Source: Gaoshiqia sp050178015 (GTDB lineage: Bacteria > Bacteroidota > Bacteroidia > Bacteroidales > Prolixibacteraceae). Taken from it: a DNA stretch of 64,000 bases. How positions within the stretch are numbered: position 1 is the stretch's first letter; each line of letters opens with the position of its first letter. The stretch is taken from positions 12,934 through 76,933 of the forward strand of contig JBFXGM010000027.1 in NCBI GenBank assembly GCA_050178015.1, written 5' to 3'. The notes below the pieces were generated by a model. It worked only from the letters and a program-made list of their open reading frames with translations, did no database searches and was not told the DNA's origin. Position numbers and translations under genes: made by a program. Below, piece after piece: positions 18,857 through 27,643 of this stretch.

Positions 18857-20173
18857 ATGCATAAATATCGTTCTTATACACTCAGCAATTTTCGGGAAAT
18901 CCCGCAAATTGACAAACTCAGTGAGGAACAAAAGTTTGTCATTGAAGTTGTTGGGACCGTTTTACCCTTCAAAGTCAGCAATTACGTCATTGATCAGTTG
19001 ATCGATTGGGACGATTTTGAAGACGACCCTTTTTTTATCCTGAACTTTCCGCAGCGCGGGATGCTCTCGGAAGATCGGTTCCAACGTATTGCACATCTTC
19101 TGAAATCCAATGCCGACAAAGCAAAACTGAAAAAAGCCGTTGATGAAATCAGGCTGCAATTGAACCCGAACCCGGCCGGGCAGGAAAGCAATGTCCCCGT
19201 CATGGACGGCATCCGGCTGAACGGCATTCAGCACAAGTATCGCGAAACCATGCTGTTTTTTCCCTCGCAGGGACAAACTTGCCATGCGTACTGCACGTTC
19301 TGTTTTCGCTGGCCCCAGTTTGCCTTGAACAGCTTTAAGTTTGCCATGAAAGAAGCTGACCTGTTGGTTAAATATCTGAAACAGCACCCCGAAATTACCG
19401 ATGTCCTGATTACCGGCGGCGACCCGGCCGTGATGTCCACCCGCATTTTTGAGCATTATTTTGATGCTATTCTGGATGCTGGCCTGGATCATATTAAAAC
19501 CATCCGCATTGGGACCAAAGCGCTAACCTATTGGCCTTATCGTTTTACCGAAGACAAAGATGCCGGAGAGTTGCTCCATCTTTTCGAGAAAATGAAAAAG
19601 CGCGGCATCAACATCGCCCTGATGGCTCATTTTAACCATCCCCGTGCGCTGGAAACCAAAGCCGTCCGTAAAGCCATCGGCAATTTGCGGGCAGCCGGAG
19701 TCCAAATCCGGGCTCAATCGCCTTTACTGAAACATATCAACACCGATCCGGAAATTTGGGCGAAACTGTGGCGTGAGGAAGTGAATCAGGGCATCATTCC
19801 CTACTACATGTTTGTGGCACGCAACACCGGAGCCCAAGACTACTTTGCCGTAACGCTGGAAGAAGCCTGGCAGATTTATCAAAAAGCCATTCAACAGGTA
19901 AGTGGCATTTGCCGTACGGTGCGCGGCCCGTCCATGTCGTGCGCCCCCGGAAAAATACAGATTGTTGGTACGCAGAAAGTGAAAGGTGAGAAAGTTTTCG
20001 TGCTGAACTTTTTACAGGGCCGCAACCCCGACTGGGTCTCACGGCCGTTCTTTGCACGGTACAATCCCGATGCCATCTGGCTGGATGATCTGGAACCTGC
20101 TTTTGGCGAAGAGCAATTTTTCTTTGAAAAAGCCGACCTTAAAGTACATTATCAGCCCAAAGCCCGTGTGTGA
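18857..20173 (+). CDS. KamA-family radical SAM protein (lysine 2,3-aminomutase-like)
   Basis: Radical SAM enzyme of 438 residues from the preferred start MHKYRSYTL; in-frame starts at 18815 and 18746 are possible. The SAM cluster motif C-x3-C-x2-C is at Cys142/146/149 (CHAYCTFC). Aminomutase landmarks follow: LITGGDP, IRIGTKAL, HFNHP and QSPLLK. The glycine-rich PLP-lysine motif of classical lysine aminomutases is shortened to APGK with Lys366 as the candidate Schiff-base residue. So a PLP-dependent aminomutase is likely, but the substrate (lysine, beta-lysine for osmoprotection, glutamate or other) is open. It stands alone after rodA and ends inside a terminator, overlapping the convergent acpH by 35 bp. 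Confidence 0.82.
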   Translation: MHKYRSYTLSNFREIPQIDKLSEEQKFVIEVVGTVLPFKVSNYVIDQLIDWDDFEDDPFFILNFPQRGMLSEDRFQRIAHLLKSNADKAKLKKAVDEIRLQLNPNPAGQESNVPVMDGIRLNGIQHKYRETMLFFPSQGQTCHAYCTFCFRWPQFALNSFKFAMKEADLLVKYLKQHPEITDVLITGGDPAVMSTRIFEHYFDAILDAGLDHIKTIRIGTKALTYWPYRFTEDKDAGELLHLFEKMKKRGINIALMAHFNHPRALETKAVRKAIGNLRAAGVQIRAQSPLLKHINTDPEIWAKLWREEVNQGIIPYYMFVARNTGAQDYFAVTLEEAWQIYQKAIQQVSGICRTVRGPSMSCAPGKIQIVGTQKVKGEKVFVLNFLQGRNPDWVSRPFFARYNPDAIWLDDLEPAFGEEQFFFEKADLKVHYQPKARV

Positions 20174-20768
20174 CGGGCTTTTTTATTTCCACCCCAAAGG
20201 TAGTCTCCGAAAAATAAACAAGCTCGGAGAAGAATGCTTCAAACTCATCCCGGATCAAGCCAAACTCATCGGTGAGCACCTGCATGGCAAAATCGGTTTG
20301 CTCGGGCAGGCTGGTGCGCCTCCCCATAATCTCAAGCGACTGCCGGATTCCATCAGCATGGGCATACGATTCCAATCGCCGGTGCTGAATAAAAAAAGGC
20401 AAAAAGCCTTTCACCCGGCTAGGTAATTGAATGAAGTTGGACAACAAAACAGCATGAACGTGTTTCGAAAACTGGCGTAGGGTATAAACCGAATAAGCGC
20501 TCCAGTATTTTGCCAGGAAATGGTCGAAAACCACATCGGTGACAATACCGGCATATCGCCCGTACGAAGGTTGAAATCGCCTGGCGCACTGCCTTACCAG
20601 CGAATGATGATCGGTAAACGAATCGATACGGCGATGAAGCAGAATCCCCCGTTGCACATCTTCTCTGTAATTCAGATACTGCTGCCCTTTCACATAATCG
20701 CCGATAAAATTGCCCAGAATTAATTCGTCCGATTCGCCCGATAAGTATAAATGTGCCAGAAAATTCAT
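20139..20768 (-). CDS. acpH: Acyl carrier protein phosphodiesterase (AcpH/DUF479)
   Basis: HD-like hydrolase that removes the phosphopantetheine arm from holo-ACP. 209 residues, close to the family length. Conserved segments: FLAHLYLS at the N-terminus, GNFIGDYVKG near 19-28, GILLHRRIDSFTDHH near 41-55 and GIVTDVVFDHFLA, which supply the metal-binding His/Asp residues. Its 3' end overlaps the convergent KamA-like gene by 35 bp. Confidence 0.85.
   Translation of the reverse strand: MNFLAHLYLSGESDELILGNFIGDYVKGQQYLNYREDVQRGILLHRRIDSFTDHHSLVRQCARRFQPSYGRYAGIVTDVVFDHFLAKYWSAYSVYTLRQFSKHVHAVLLSNFIQLPSRVKGFLPFFIQHRRLESYAHADGIRQSLEIMGRRTSLPEQTDFAMQVLTDEFGLIRDEFEAFFSELVYFSETTFGVEIKKPVTHGLWADNVL
20161..20184 (+). 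terminator. Terminator overlapping the stop codon of the KamA-like gene
   Basis: AGCCCGT, 5-nt loop GTGTG, ACGGGCT, then TTTTT. The TGA of the KamA-like gene (20171-20173) lies at the loop/stem border, and the hairpin is also inside the 3' coding region of acpH on the other strand. Confidence 0.8.
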
Positions 20769-20858
20769 CCTGCAAAGTAAACAATTTTGAAGCCGCCATC
20801 GTTCATCAAATGAAAAAACGATTGCTTACAACTCAAGATCGTTCGGCTTCAAAAAGAA

Positions 20859-21758
20859 CTACTTCCGGGCAAACAACCGGGTTTTGGCCACCGAAATAAG
20901 AAGCACGCCTACAACGGTTAGAAAACCTCCGGCAAGCTGGTGCTCCAGCGGCAGGGTTTTGAAGTACAGGTAGCTTCCGGCCAGCACAAAAATACCTTTC
21001 AGGCTCTGTACAATGCTGGATTTGGAAACCTCGATGTACCGGAACGAGTAGTAGATGGTGAGAATGCCGATAAAATCGCCCAACGTGGCCCCCAAGGCAA
21101 TGTTCAGCAGGGCCGGGCCAGATATCTCAAGCGGTTGTCCGCTTACCAGGATGGCGATAAGCGCATACACAAACAACCATAGCGAACGGTTGGTATTCAT
21201 CAGTTCAGGCGACATGTTGCGAACGTTCACTTTCACCACCATCGAAGCCACCGAAGCAAAAATGGCGTTGATCAGTACCACACCGGTGCCTGGGATAAAA
21301 AGATCGGCCAGGCTGGTTCCCCCCTGATAACTGATGATAAATGCTCCCGCCAACGCGAATAATCCTCCCATACCTTCAAGCCAGGAGAATCGTTCATTCA
21401 GAAAAAGAATGCCCATTCCGGTTAAAATGACCGGGTAGAAATTGCCCAGAAAGGAGGTAACGGCAGGGTCAGGAATGATCTTTATGGAAAGGAAAAACGA
21501 TGTTGTGGTCAGGATTTCGAGGATGCCCAGGATTGCCAAGATCCGGTATTGTTTGCCCGAAAGGCTGAACAGTTGTTTCCCATGACCGCTTTTCAGCAAC
21601 CAGGCGCCATTCAGCAACAGGGCAATGAAAAACCAGTACAACCCGAACTGCACCAGATGAACCTCGTTCAGGGCCGCCTTGCTGAAAATATAGATATTGG
21701 AAAAAGTTACCGTAGCGATTACGGCAAAAAGATATCCTTTGATCCGGTCTTTGTTCAT
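20859..21758 (-). CDS. EamA/DMT-family transporter
   Basis: 299 residues, about ten hydrophobic segments in two repeats of five, the EamA layout of drug/metabolite transporters. The first repeat contains the typical FLGNFYPVILTGMGILFLNERF. Substrate (amino acid, nucleotide or other metabolite exporter) cannot be read. Monocistronic, between acpH and the outer-membrane barrel gene. Confidence 0.85.
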   Translation of the reverse strand: MNKDRIKGYLFAVIATVTFSNIYIFSKAALNEVHLVQFGLYWFFIALLLNGAWLLKSGHGKQLFSLSGKQYRILAILGILEILTTTSFFLSIKIIPDPAVTSFLGNFYPVILTGMGILFLNERFSWLEGMGGLFALAGAFIISYQGGTSLADLFIPGTGVVLINAIFASVASMVVKVNVRNMSPELMNTNRSLWLFVYALIAILVSGQPLEISGPALLNIALGATLGDFIGILTIYYSFRYIEVSKSSIVQSLKGIFVLAGSYLYFKTLPLEHQLAGGFLTVVGVLLISVAKTRLFARK

Positions 21759-21933
21759 GCCCTAAAATTAATGTTTTTTGAATCTCCAGAAGTTAATGAC
21801 AGAAAGTAAGGGATAAGTTATTTCTAAATTCGACGGCATTCCGGTAAAGGACAAAAACCTGATCATCCAGGCAAGATTCTGAAGCGGAAAACATTTCCGG
21901 GCGCCAAACGTTTGAAAGGAATCAAAAAAACGC

Positions 21934-22725
21934 ATGAAACGAATTATATTGCTAATATTTCTGCTGTCAACGTTCATGCTGAAAGCGCAGGAAGTACCAC
22001 CCGAACTGGTTACCGACCGGCCCGACCAAACCGAATCTTCCTCGGTAGTACCGCTCAACAGCTTACAGATTGAAACCGGTTTTCTGCTGGAGAAGGATGA
22101 AACGAATCTGGCCAGCCGGAAATCGCGCACCTGGAACAGCACCTTGCTCCGCTATGGTCTTTTGCCCAACCTGGAGCTCCGGCTCGGACTCGAACTCCTT
22201 CAGCAGGAAGTTACCGTAAAAAATCCGCCGGATATTCTAAAATACAAAGGCTTTGGACCACTTTACACCGGGTTTAAAGTGAAACTGGCCGACGAACAAG
22301 GCTGGCGTCCCGAAACGGCTTTCCTGGGCGGATTAGTGTTCCCGTTTACTGCCAGCGACGATTTCAAACCAACCTACACGGCTGCCGACATGCGATTCGC
22401 ATTTTCACACAGCCTGTCACCTCGGTTCTCTTTGGGATACAACCTGGGCGTTCAGTGGGACGGCGAATCGGCCATTCCGGGGTATTTTTATTCGTTGGCG
22501 CTGGGCATTGGCATTACTGAAAAGCTAGCGGCTTTTGCCGAAAGTTATGGCCTGATTCCAGAGGCGGGCAGCAACGAGCATTTGCTGGATGCAGGCATGA
22601 CCTATTTACTTCAACCGAACCTGCAACTTGACTTTTCTGCTGGTTTTGGTTTGAATGGGGCAGCAGCCGATCGCTTCGTCAGTTTGGGGCTGAGTTACCG
22701 CCTTCCTCCTTTTAGCAACCAGTAA
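21934..22725 (+). CDS. Outer-membrane beta-barrel protein, MetA-pathway/transporter-like
   Basis: 263 residues. Signal peptide at about 1-18 (MKRIILLIFLLSTFMLKA, cleavage before QE). After it comes TDRPDQTESSSVVP, a start typical of the Phenol_MetA_deg/transporter barrel family in Bacteroidota, followed by alternating amphipathic strands and a strand-like C-terminus ending in SLGLSYRLPPFSNQ. Role unknown; it probably sits in the outer membrane as a small barrel or channel. Confidence 0.75.
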   Translation: MKRIILLIFLLSTFMLKAQEVPPELVTDRPDQTESSSVVPLNSLQIETGFLLEKDETNLASRKSRTWNSTLLRYGLLPNLELRLGLELLQQEVTVKNPPDILKYKGFGPLYTGFKVKLADEQGWRPETAFLGGLVFPFTASDDFKPTYTAADMRFAFSHSLSPRFSLGYNLGVQWDGESAIPGYFYSLALGIGITEKLAAFAESYGLIPEAGSNEHLLDAGMTYLLQPNLQLDFSAGFGLNGAAADRFVSLGLSYRLPPFSNQ

Positions 22726-22837
22726 ACCCATACAAAAGGGCTTTCACGAAATAATGCCAGCAGAAAATGTATCAGAAATCAACTTCGAAAAAGACTTTTA
22801 CTAAATTTACCCAACGAACCAAATAGCCATCCTGAAA

Positions 22838-23635
22838 ATGGAAACTAACAATATTTTATTTGCATTTGGCCTTACTGTCTTCGCCGGTTTAGCGACCGGC
22901 ATCGGCAGTATCATGTCCTTTTTCCATAAGGAATTCAATCCGAAGTTTCTGGCTGCTTCCCTGGGATTCTCAGCCGGGGTGATGATTTATGTATCCTTAA
23001 TTGAGATTTTTGTGAAGGCCAAAGATTCCCTGACACTGTCGATGGGCGAAAAGCCGGGCTATTGGTTAACCGTGATTTCCTTTTTTTGTGGCATTGCGCT
23101 AATCGGCATCATCGACAAGCTGATTCCTTCGGTTGAAAACCCGCACGAAATAAGCAACATCAGTCATCCCGAACAACAAAATCCCAAGCTGTTGCGGATG
23201 GGGCTTTTTTCAGCCCTGGCCATTGGTATCCACAACTTCCCCGAAGGCCTGGCCACCTTCATGAGTGCCATGAACGACCCGGCGCTGGGCATCAGCATTG
23301 CCGTGGCTATTGCCATTCACAACATTCCGGAGGGAATTGCCGTTTCGGTACCGGTATATTACGCAACGAAAAGTCGTAAAAAAGCTTTTTGGTTATCGTT
23401 CCTTTCCGGCTTATCTGAACCGGTTGGTGCCATCATCGGCTACTTTATTTTGATGCATGTTTTTAATGATGCCACTTTCGGAGTCATCTTTGCCGGCGTT
23501 GCCGGAATTATGGTGTACATCTCGCTGGATGAGCTGTTGCCCACTGCCGAGGAATATGGCGAACACCACGTGGCCATCGGCGGTTTGATTGCCGGCATGT
23601 TTGTCATGGCCATCAGCCTATTGTTGTTTGTCTAA
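22838..23635 (+). CDS. zupT: Zinc transporter ZupT (ZIP family)
   Basis: Inner-membrane importer of zinc and other divalent metals. 265 residues, eight predicted helices. Metal-site motifs HNFPEGLA (helix 4) and HNIPEGIA (helix 5) are intact, and the N-terminal region has LGFSAGVMIYVSLIEI typical of ZupT. It follows the barrel gene by 112 bp on the same strand. No Zur-type operator is evident to me. Confidence 0.94.
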   Translation: METNNILFAFGLTVFAGLATGIGSIMSFFHKEFNPKFLAASLGFSAGVMIYVSLIEIFVKAKDSLTLSMGEKPGYWLTVISFFCGIALIGIIDKLIPSVENPHEISNISHPEQQNPKLLRMGLFSALAIGIHNFPEGLATFMSAMNDPALGISIAVAIAIHNIPEGIAVSVPVYYATKSRKKAFWLSFLSGLSEPVGAIIGYFILMHVFNDATFGVIFAGVAGIMVYISLDELLPTAEEYGEHHVAIGGLIAGMFVMAISLLLFV

Positions 23636-23866
23636 TTCGGGAAAGTGCCAAAGCCGAAATCAGCTTGTCGCCTCCTTTAGCAGCAAAGCTTTCTGATTTT
23701 TGCCCTTCCTGCTCCAATCGGCAATCGTTAATCGCAAATCAAAATCCTCCGGGCTGGCAATTGTGAGCATGAGAAAAGTCATCCTAAATCATCTATTTTT
23801 TTATTAAACATTGTTAAAAGCTTCCAAACCGAGGTTCCTCCCCAATCGATATCCGTGCTATTTGTC

Positions 23867-23874
23867 TATTTTTG
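23867..23874 (+). promoter_or_regulatory. -7 box (TATTTTTG) only 6 bp before an ATG
   Basis: Exact TAnnTTTG match whose expected start of transcription falls at or very near the ATG at 23881, so the message could be leaderless. Confidence 0.4.
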
Positions 23875-23880
23875 GAGGCA

Positions 23881-24633
23881 ATGAAACAGCTGATTTTCAT
23901 ATTTACCGTTCTTTTTCTCGTCAGCCTGCAGCCTGTACAGGCGCAGGACGATGACTTGATTGACCCGGTTTTGCTGCATTTGAAAGGGAAACTGGTTAGC
24001 AAAGACGACGGACTTCCGGTGTCTTTCGCCCATATCGTCAACATGCGCACCCATGGTGGGACGACCACCGATGCCCTGGGCCGTTTTTCGATGGAAGTGC
24101 TGAATGTGGACAGCCTGGGCATTTCGGCCATGGGGTATGTAAAAGAATACGTACGCATCCCGCATTTTCACAACGAAGACAGTGTGCTGGTCATTCAGGC
24201 GCGCCCCATCCGTTATGCAATTGGCGAGGTAAAGGTAACCGGCGAGGCCAACAAGGTAAACATGGACGGCATTTCAACCGGCAAACCCGTCAACATTTCC
24301 CCCGAGCTGCGGGGTGACTCCTACAACTCGAAACCGCCCTGGTACGCAGCCATCTTTTCACCGGCCTCCTTCCTGCAATACCATATCAGCCGGCGCGAGA
24401 AAGAAAAAAGAGAGGTACGCGCTGCCATGATCAGCGACCAGCAATGGGAATACCTGTCGCAGTTTTACAACAAGGATATGGTCCGGTCGCTCACGGGATT
24501 AAATGATCAGGAAGCGGATAAGTTCATGATCTATTTCAATTCAAAATCGGTTTTAACGGCCCGTTCCACCGAATACGATGTCCGCGAAGCTATTCTGAAA
24601 CAATATGAACTGTACAAACTGGAACAGGAATAA
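23881..24633 (+). CDS. Secreted protein with carboxypeptidase-regulatory-like (TonB-plug-type) domain
   Basis: 250 residues from MKQLIFIF; the in-frame TTG three codons earlier lies inside the -7 box and is rejected. Signal peptide about 1-20 ending VQAQ. Residues about 30-120 resemble the beta-sandwich CarboxypepD_reg-like fold (LKGKLVSKDDGLPVSFAHI, then TTTDALGRFSMEV). The remaining charged, helical half has no family I know. Likely periplasmic or outer-membrane associated; function unknown. Confidence 0.75.
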   Translation: MKQLIFIFTVLFLVSLQPVQAQDDDLIDPVLLHLKGKLVSKDDGLPVSFAHIVNMRTHGGTTTDALGRFSMEVLNVDSLGISAMGYVKEYVRIPHFHNEDSVLVIQARPIRYAIGEVKVTGEANKVNMDGISTGKPVNISPELRGDSYNSKPPWYAAIFSPASFLQYHISRREKEKREVRAAMISDQQWEYLSQFYNKDMVRSLTGLNDQEADKFMIYFNSKSVLTARSTEYDVREAILKQYELYKLEQE

Positions 24634-24701
24634 GTTTCAGTTTCCATTTATCGGTATTATTGCCGGATTTTTACGACCTTTGCCCCGATTGTAATGAAAT
24701 T

Positions 24702-25523
24702 ATGAAGCAGAAAAATTATTCAACCGGAGGAAAAGATTTCCGGCAAAAGTCGCAGGAAAAGGAGAAACACGTTCATCCTGAAAAACGAAAAATAACGATC
24801 GTAAAAAAGGGCGACGAACAAATCCGCCTGAACCGTTTTATTGCCAATGCCGGAATCTGTTCGCGCCGTGAGGCCGACAAACTTATTACCGAAGGGGAAA
24901 TCACCGTTAACGGACAGGTAGTGACCGAGTTGGGCGCCAAGGTAAGCAAAAGCGACCGGGTAGAGTACAAAGGCAAACCGCTCGATACGGAGAAAAAAGT
25001 GTACCTGCTGCTAAACAAACCCCGCGGCTACGTGACCACCCTGGATGACCCGCATGCCGAACATACCGTAATGGAACTGGTTGAAAATGCCTGCGACGAA
25101 CGCATCTACCCCGTTGGCCGCCTCGACAAAGAAACTTCGGGCGTGTTGCTGTTTACCAACGACGGCGAACTGGCCACCAAACTCACCCACCCCAGTTTCG
25201 AGCGAAAGAAAATTTACCATGTTTTCCTGAATGAACCGTTTCTGGAAGAACACCTGGAACAGGTGAAGAAAGGGATTGAGCTGGAAGATGGAATGATTGC
25301 CGCCGATACCATCAGTTATGTCGATGAAAACGATAAAACCCAGGTAGGCATTGAAATCCACTCCGGGAAAAACCGCATTGTACGCCGTATTTTTGCCCAC
25401 TTTGGCTATAAAGTAGCCCGGCTCGACCGTGTTTTCTTTGCCGGCCTGACCAAGAAAAACCTTCCCCGCGGAAGATGGCGTTTTCTTACGCCAAAAGAAA
25501 TCGGTTTCCTCAAAATGACATGA
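24702..25523 (+). CDS. rRNA pseudouridine synthase, RluB/RsuA family
   Basis: Converts uridine to pseudouridine in rRNA. 273 residues from MKQKNYST. A basic N-terminal tail of about 40 residues is followed by an S4 RNA-binding domain (IRLNRFIANAGICSRREADKLI) and the catalytic domain with Asp in GRLDKETSGVLLFTND. An upstream in-frame TTG at 24660 is less likely than the ATG. RluB versus RluE/RluF specificity is not decided by sequence. It follows the preceding gene by 68 bp. Confidence 0.9.
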   Translation: MKQKNYSTGGKDFRQKSQEKEKHVHPEKRKITIVKKGDEQIRLNRFIANAGICSRREADKLITEGEITVNGQVVTELGAKVSKSDRVEYKGKPLDTEKKVYLLLNKPRGYVTTLDDPHAEHTVMELVENACDERIYPVGRLDKETSGVLLFTNDGELATKLTHPSFERKKIYHVFLNEPFLEEHLEQVKKGIELEDGMIAADTISYVDENDKTQVGIEIHSGKNRIVRRIFAHFGYKVARLDRVFFAGLTKKNLPRGRWRFLTPKEIGFLKMT

Positions 25524-25589
25524 TGTAAACTATTCAATCGTCACTTGTAAATCATCAATTACTTAGTTCCGAGATCTTAAAGTCCCGCT

Positions 25590-26078
25590 TTGGAGAAGGA
25601 GTTTGTTAAAATAATCAGCGAAAACCAGGGAATCATCCACAAGGTGTGTTCCATCTACTGCGATTCGGAAGAAGACCGGCGGGACCTTTTTCAGGAAATT
25701 CTTGCCCAGCTGTGGAAGTCGTACCCTTCGTTTCGGAACGAGTCCAAGTTCACCACCTGGATGTATCGGGTAGCGCTGAATACCGCCATTACCAGCTTCA
25801 AAAAAAATAAACGTCAGCCCGGCCAAAACGGACTGGAAATCGAATCGGTGCAATTGGCACACGAAGAATACGATCCCGAGATGGAAGAACAAATGCGCCT
25901 GCTAAACACGGCTGTCGCCCAGCTCACCGGCATCGAAAAGTCAATCATCCTGCTGTTTCTTGAAAACAAGAAATACGAAGAAATTGCCGAGATTACCGGC
26001 ATCACCCAGAATTACGTACGGGTGAAGATGAACCGCATCAAGCACAAGTTGAAGAAATACATGAACGTGGAAGAATAA
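25590..26078 (+). CDS. RNA polymerase sigma factor, ECF type
   Basis: 162 residues. Region 2 (about 10-75) has DRRDLFQEILAQLWKSYPSF and FTTWMYRVALNTAI; region 4 (about 105-155) has the helix-turn-helix YEEIAEITGITQNYVRVKMNRIKHKLKK. The start is a TTG (TTGGAGAAGGAG); the first in-frame ATG would delete much of region 2, so TTG or another rare start must be used. It is one base from the following membrane protein gene, the usual place for an anti-sigma partner. Confidence 0.88.
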   Translation: MEKEFVKIISENQGIIHKVCSIYCDSEEDRRDLFQEILAQLWKSYPSFRNESKFTTWMYRVALNTAITSFKKNKRQPGQNGLEIESVQLAHEEYDPEMEEQMRLLNTAVAQLTGIEKSIILLFLENKKYEEIAEITGITQNYVRVKMNRIKHKLKKYMNVEE

Positions 26079-26079
26079 C

Positions 26080-26757
26080 ATGGAACTGAAAGATTTAAAA
26101 TCGGCATGGAGCAAATACGCATCAACCGAGGCCAACAGGCACCGGCTGAACGAGGCGGACTTGCACGACCTGCTGAAAAAGCGCACCAAAGGCCTGATTG
26201 AGCGAATCGACCGTAACATCAAGATTGGCTTTGCCTTCTTGCTGCTGCTCACCCTGTTTTTCGTTATCGACGATTTTGTACTGACCCCGCTTTTGTCAGA
26301 CGGACTGAAAGTTCCGGGCTGGATTTTGCTGATCGACGGAATCAACACACTTTTTATCTTGGGAACGTTCGCTTATTTCAGCCTGAGTTACTATGCGGTA
26401 AAACGAAATTACTCGCAGGGAAATGATTTGCGCCAAGTGCTGAAATCGATCATCCATATTCTGAACACGTACCGGAAACTCTTTTACCTGGCCCTGGGCA
26501 TTTTATTGCTGGTCTTCAGTGTTGGCTTTATTACCGGTATGTTTTTCGGCGTTGAAATAGCCGCCCACCGTCAAGGCGTGGCCGTTGAAGACCTCAACCA
26601 GGCACAAATGACCCGTCAAATGATTATCGGCCTGTTGGTCTTGCTGTCCATCATCACCGGTTTGTTCTTCTTCTTTCGCATGGGCTTCCGCAAATTGTAC
26701 GGCAAGTACATTTTACAACTGGAAGAAACGTTGAAAGAGCTGGAAGAAATGGCCTAA
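26080..26757 (+). CDS. Four-helix membrane protein, putative partner of the sigma factor
   Basis: 225 residues. A cytoplasmic N-terminus of about 45 residues (MELKDLKSAWSKYASTEANR) is followed by hydrophobic segments at about 47-65, 77-105, 130-155 and 180-205 and an acidic tail ELEETLKELEEMA. Bacteroidota sigma genes are often followed by such proteins, which probably act as anti-sigma factors, but no zinc-binding anti-sigma motif is visible. Start ATG is 1 bp after the sigma stop. Confidence 0.65.
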   Translation: MELKDLKSAWSKYASTEANRHRLNEADLHDLLKKRTKGLIERIDRNIKIGFAFLLLLTLFFVIDDFVLTPLLSDGLKVPGWILLIDGINTLFILGTFAYFSLSYYAVKRNYSQGNDLRQVLKSIIHILNTYRKLFYLALGILLLVFSVGFITGMFFGVEIAAHRQGVAVEDLNQAQMTRQMIIGLLVLLSIITGLFFFFRMGFRKLYGKYILQLEETLKELEEMA

Positions 26758-26952
26758 TTCCCTCATTGTCAATATTCAACAAAATAAAGATATTCCTTCC
26801 TTTTTACTACTTCCTACGGTACGTTTCATTACCATTTACAGTAGCTCAACAATCAAAAAATACGTTAAAACACTTAGTTGAGAATATGTCTTTGTGCTGT
26901 TTCAAGCCTCATTACACGGTGGTAGCTTTATCCTACCAAAAATCAATATAAC

Positions 26953-27633
26953 ATGACCCTGTACGAGATGCTGCAGCGGGACGTCCGTTTTTTGGAAGGG
27001 CTGAAAGCTTGCATGAATTGCGGCATTTGCACCGCCATTTGCCCGGCTGCCGAATTTTTCGACTACGATCCCCGCATGTTGGCCGTGGAAGTCCAGTCGC
27101 GCGATGATTCAAGGATTGAAAAACTGTTGCGCAGCGAAACAATCTGGTATTGCGGGCAATGCATGTCGTGCAAAACCCGTTGCCCCCGGGGAAATTGCCC
27201 GGGACTGATCATCAATGCCCTGCGGAAGTTATCGCAGGAACTTGGCTATTTCACCGAAAGCCGCCGAGGCCGCCAGCAATATGCCCTCAAAAAGACCCTT
27301 ATCGAAAATATTCTTCAACGAGGCTACTGCATCCATCCTGACAGTCTGACACCCGAACTTCATCCCGAACAAGGACCTGTTTGGGAATGGTTTTTCAACC
27401 ATCGCGAAGAACTGTACGAACGTCTTGGCGCAAACCTCGACAAAGAAGGGGCAGGTACCCTGCGCAAAATATCGCCGGACGTATTGGCGGAGCTCAAGGC
27501 TATTTTCGACGAATCAGGTGCGACAGCTTTTCATGAAAAAATTGAACGTTACAGCCTAAAGAAAGCCAAAGAAATAGGAATAGAAGACCACGAAATGGAA
27601 GACTATTTCAAGCTCGTTTTCACAAATAATTAA
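26953..27633 (+). CDS. HdrC-like iron-sulfur protein (two 4Fe-4S clusters)
   Basis: 226 residues. Two ferredoxin-type motifs: Cys20/23/26/30 followed by Pro, and Cys67/70/73/77 with an extra Cys82. The C-terminal half is helical and unassigned. This is the subunit-C pattern of heterodisulfide reductases, which wires electrons between HdrA and HdrB. First gene of a five-gene operon with tight spacing (10, 12, -4 and 3 bp). Methanogen substrates CoM and CoB are not expected in this phylum, so the acceptor is unknown. Confidence 0.85.
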   Translation: MTLYEMLQRDVRFLEGLKACMNCGICTAICPAAEFFDYDPRMLAVEVQSRDDSRIEKLLRSETIWYCGQCMSCKTRCPRGNCPGLIINALRKLSQELGYFTESRRGRQQYALKKTLIENILQRGYCIHPDSLTPELHPEQGPVWEWFFNHREELYERLGANLDKEGAGTLRKISPDVLAELKAIFDESGATAFHEKIERYSLKKAKEIGIEDHEMEDYFKLVFTNN

Positions 27634-27643
27634 ACCGAAACGA

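Noticed and set aside
26766..26951. 61-codon frame before the Hdr-like operon
   Set aside because: Needs a TTG start, no family and no ribosome site; more likely leader DNA.
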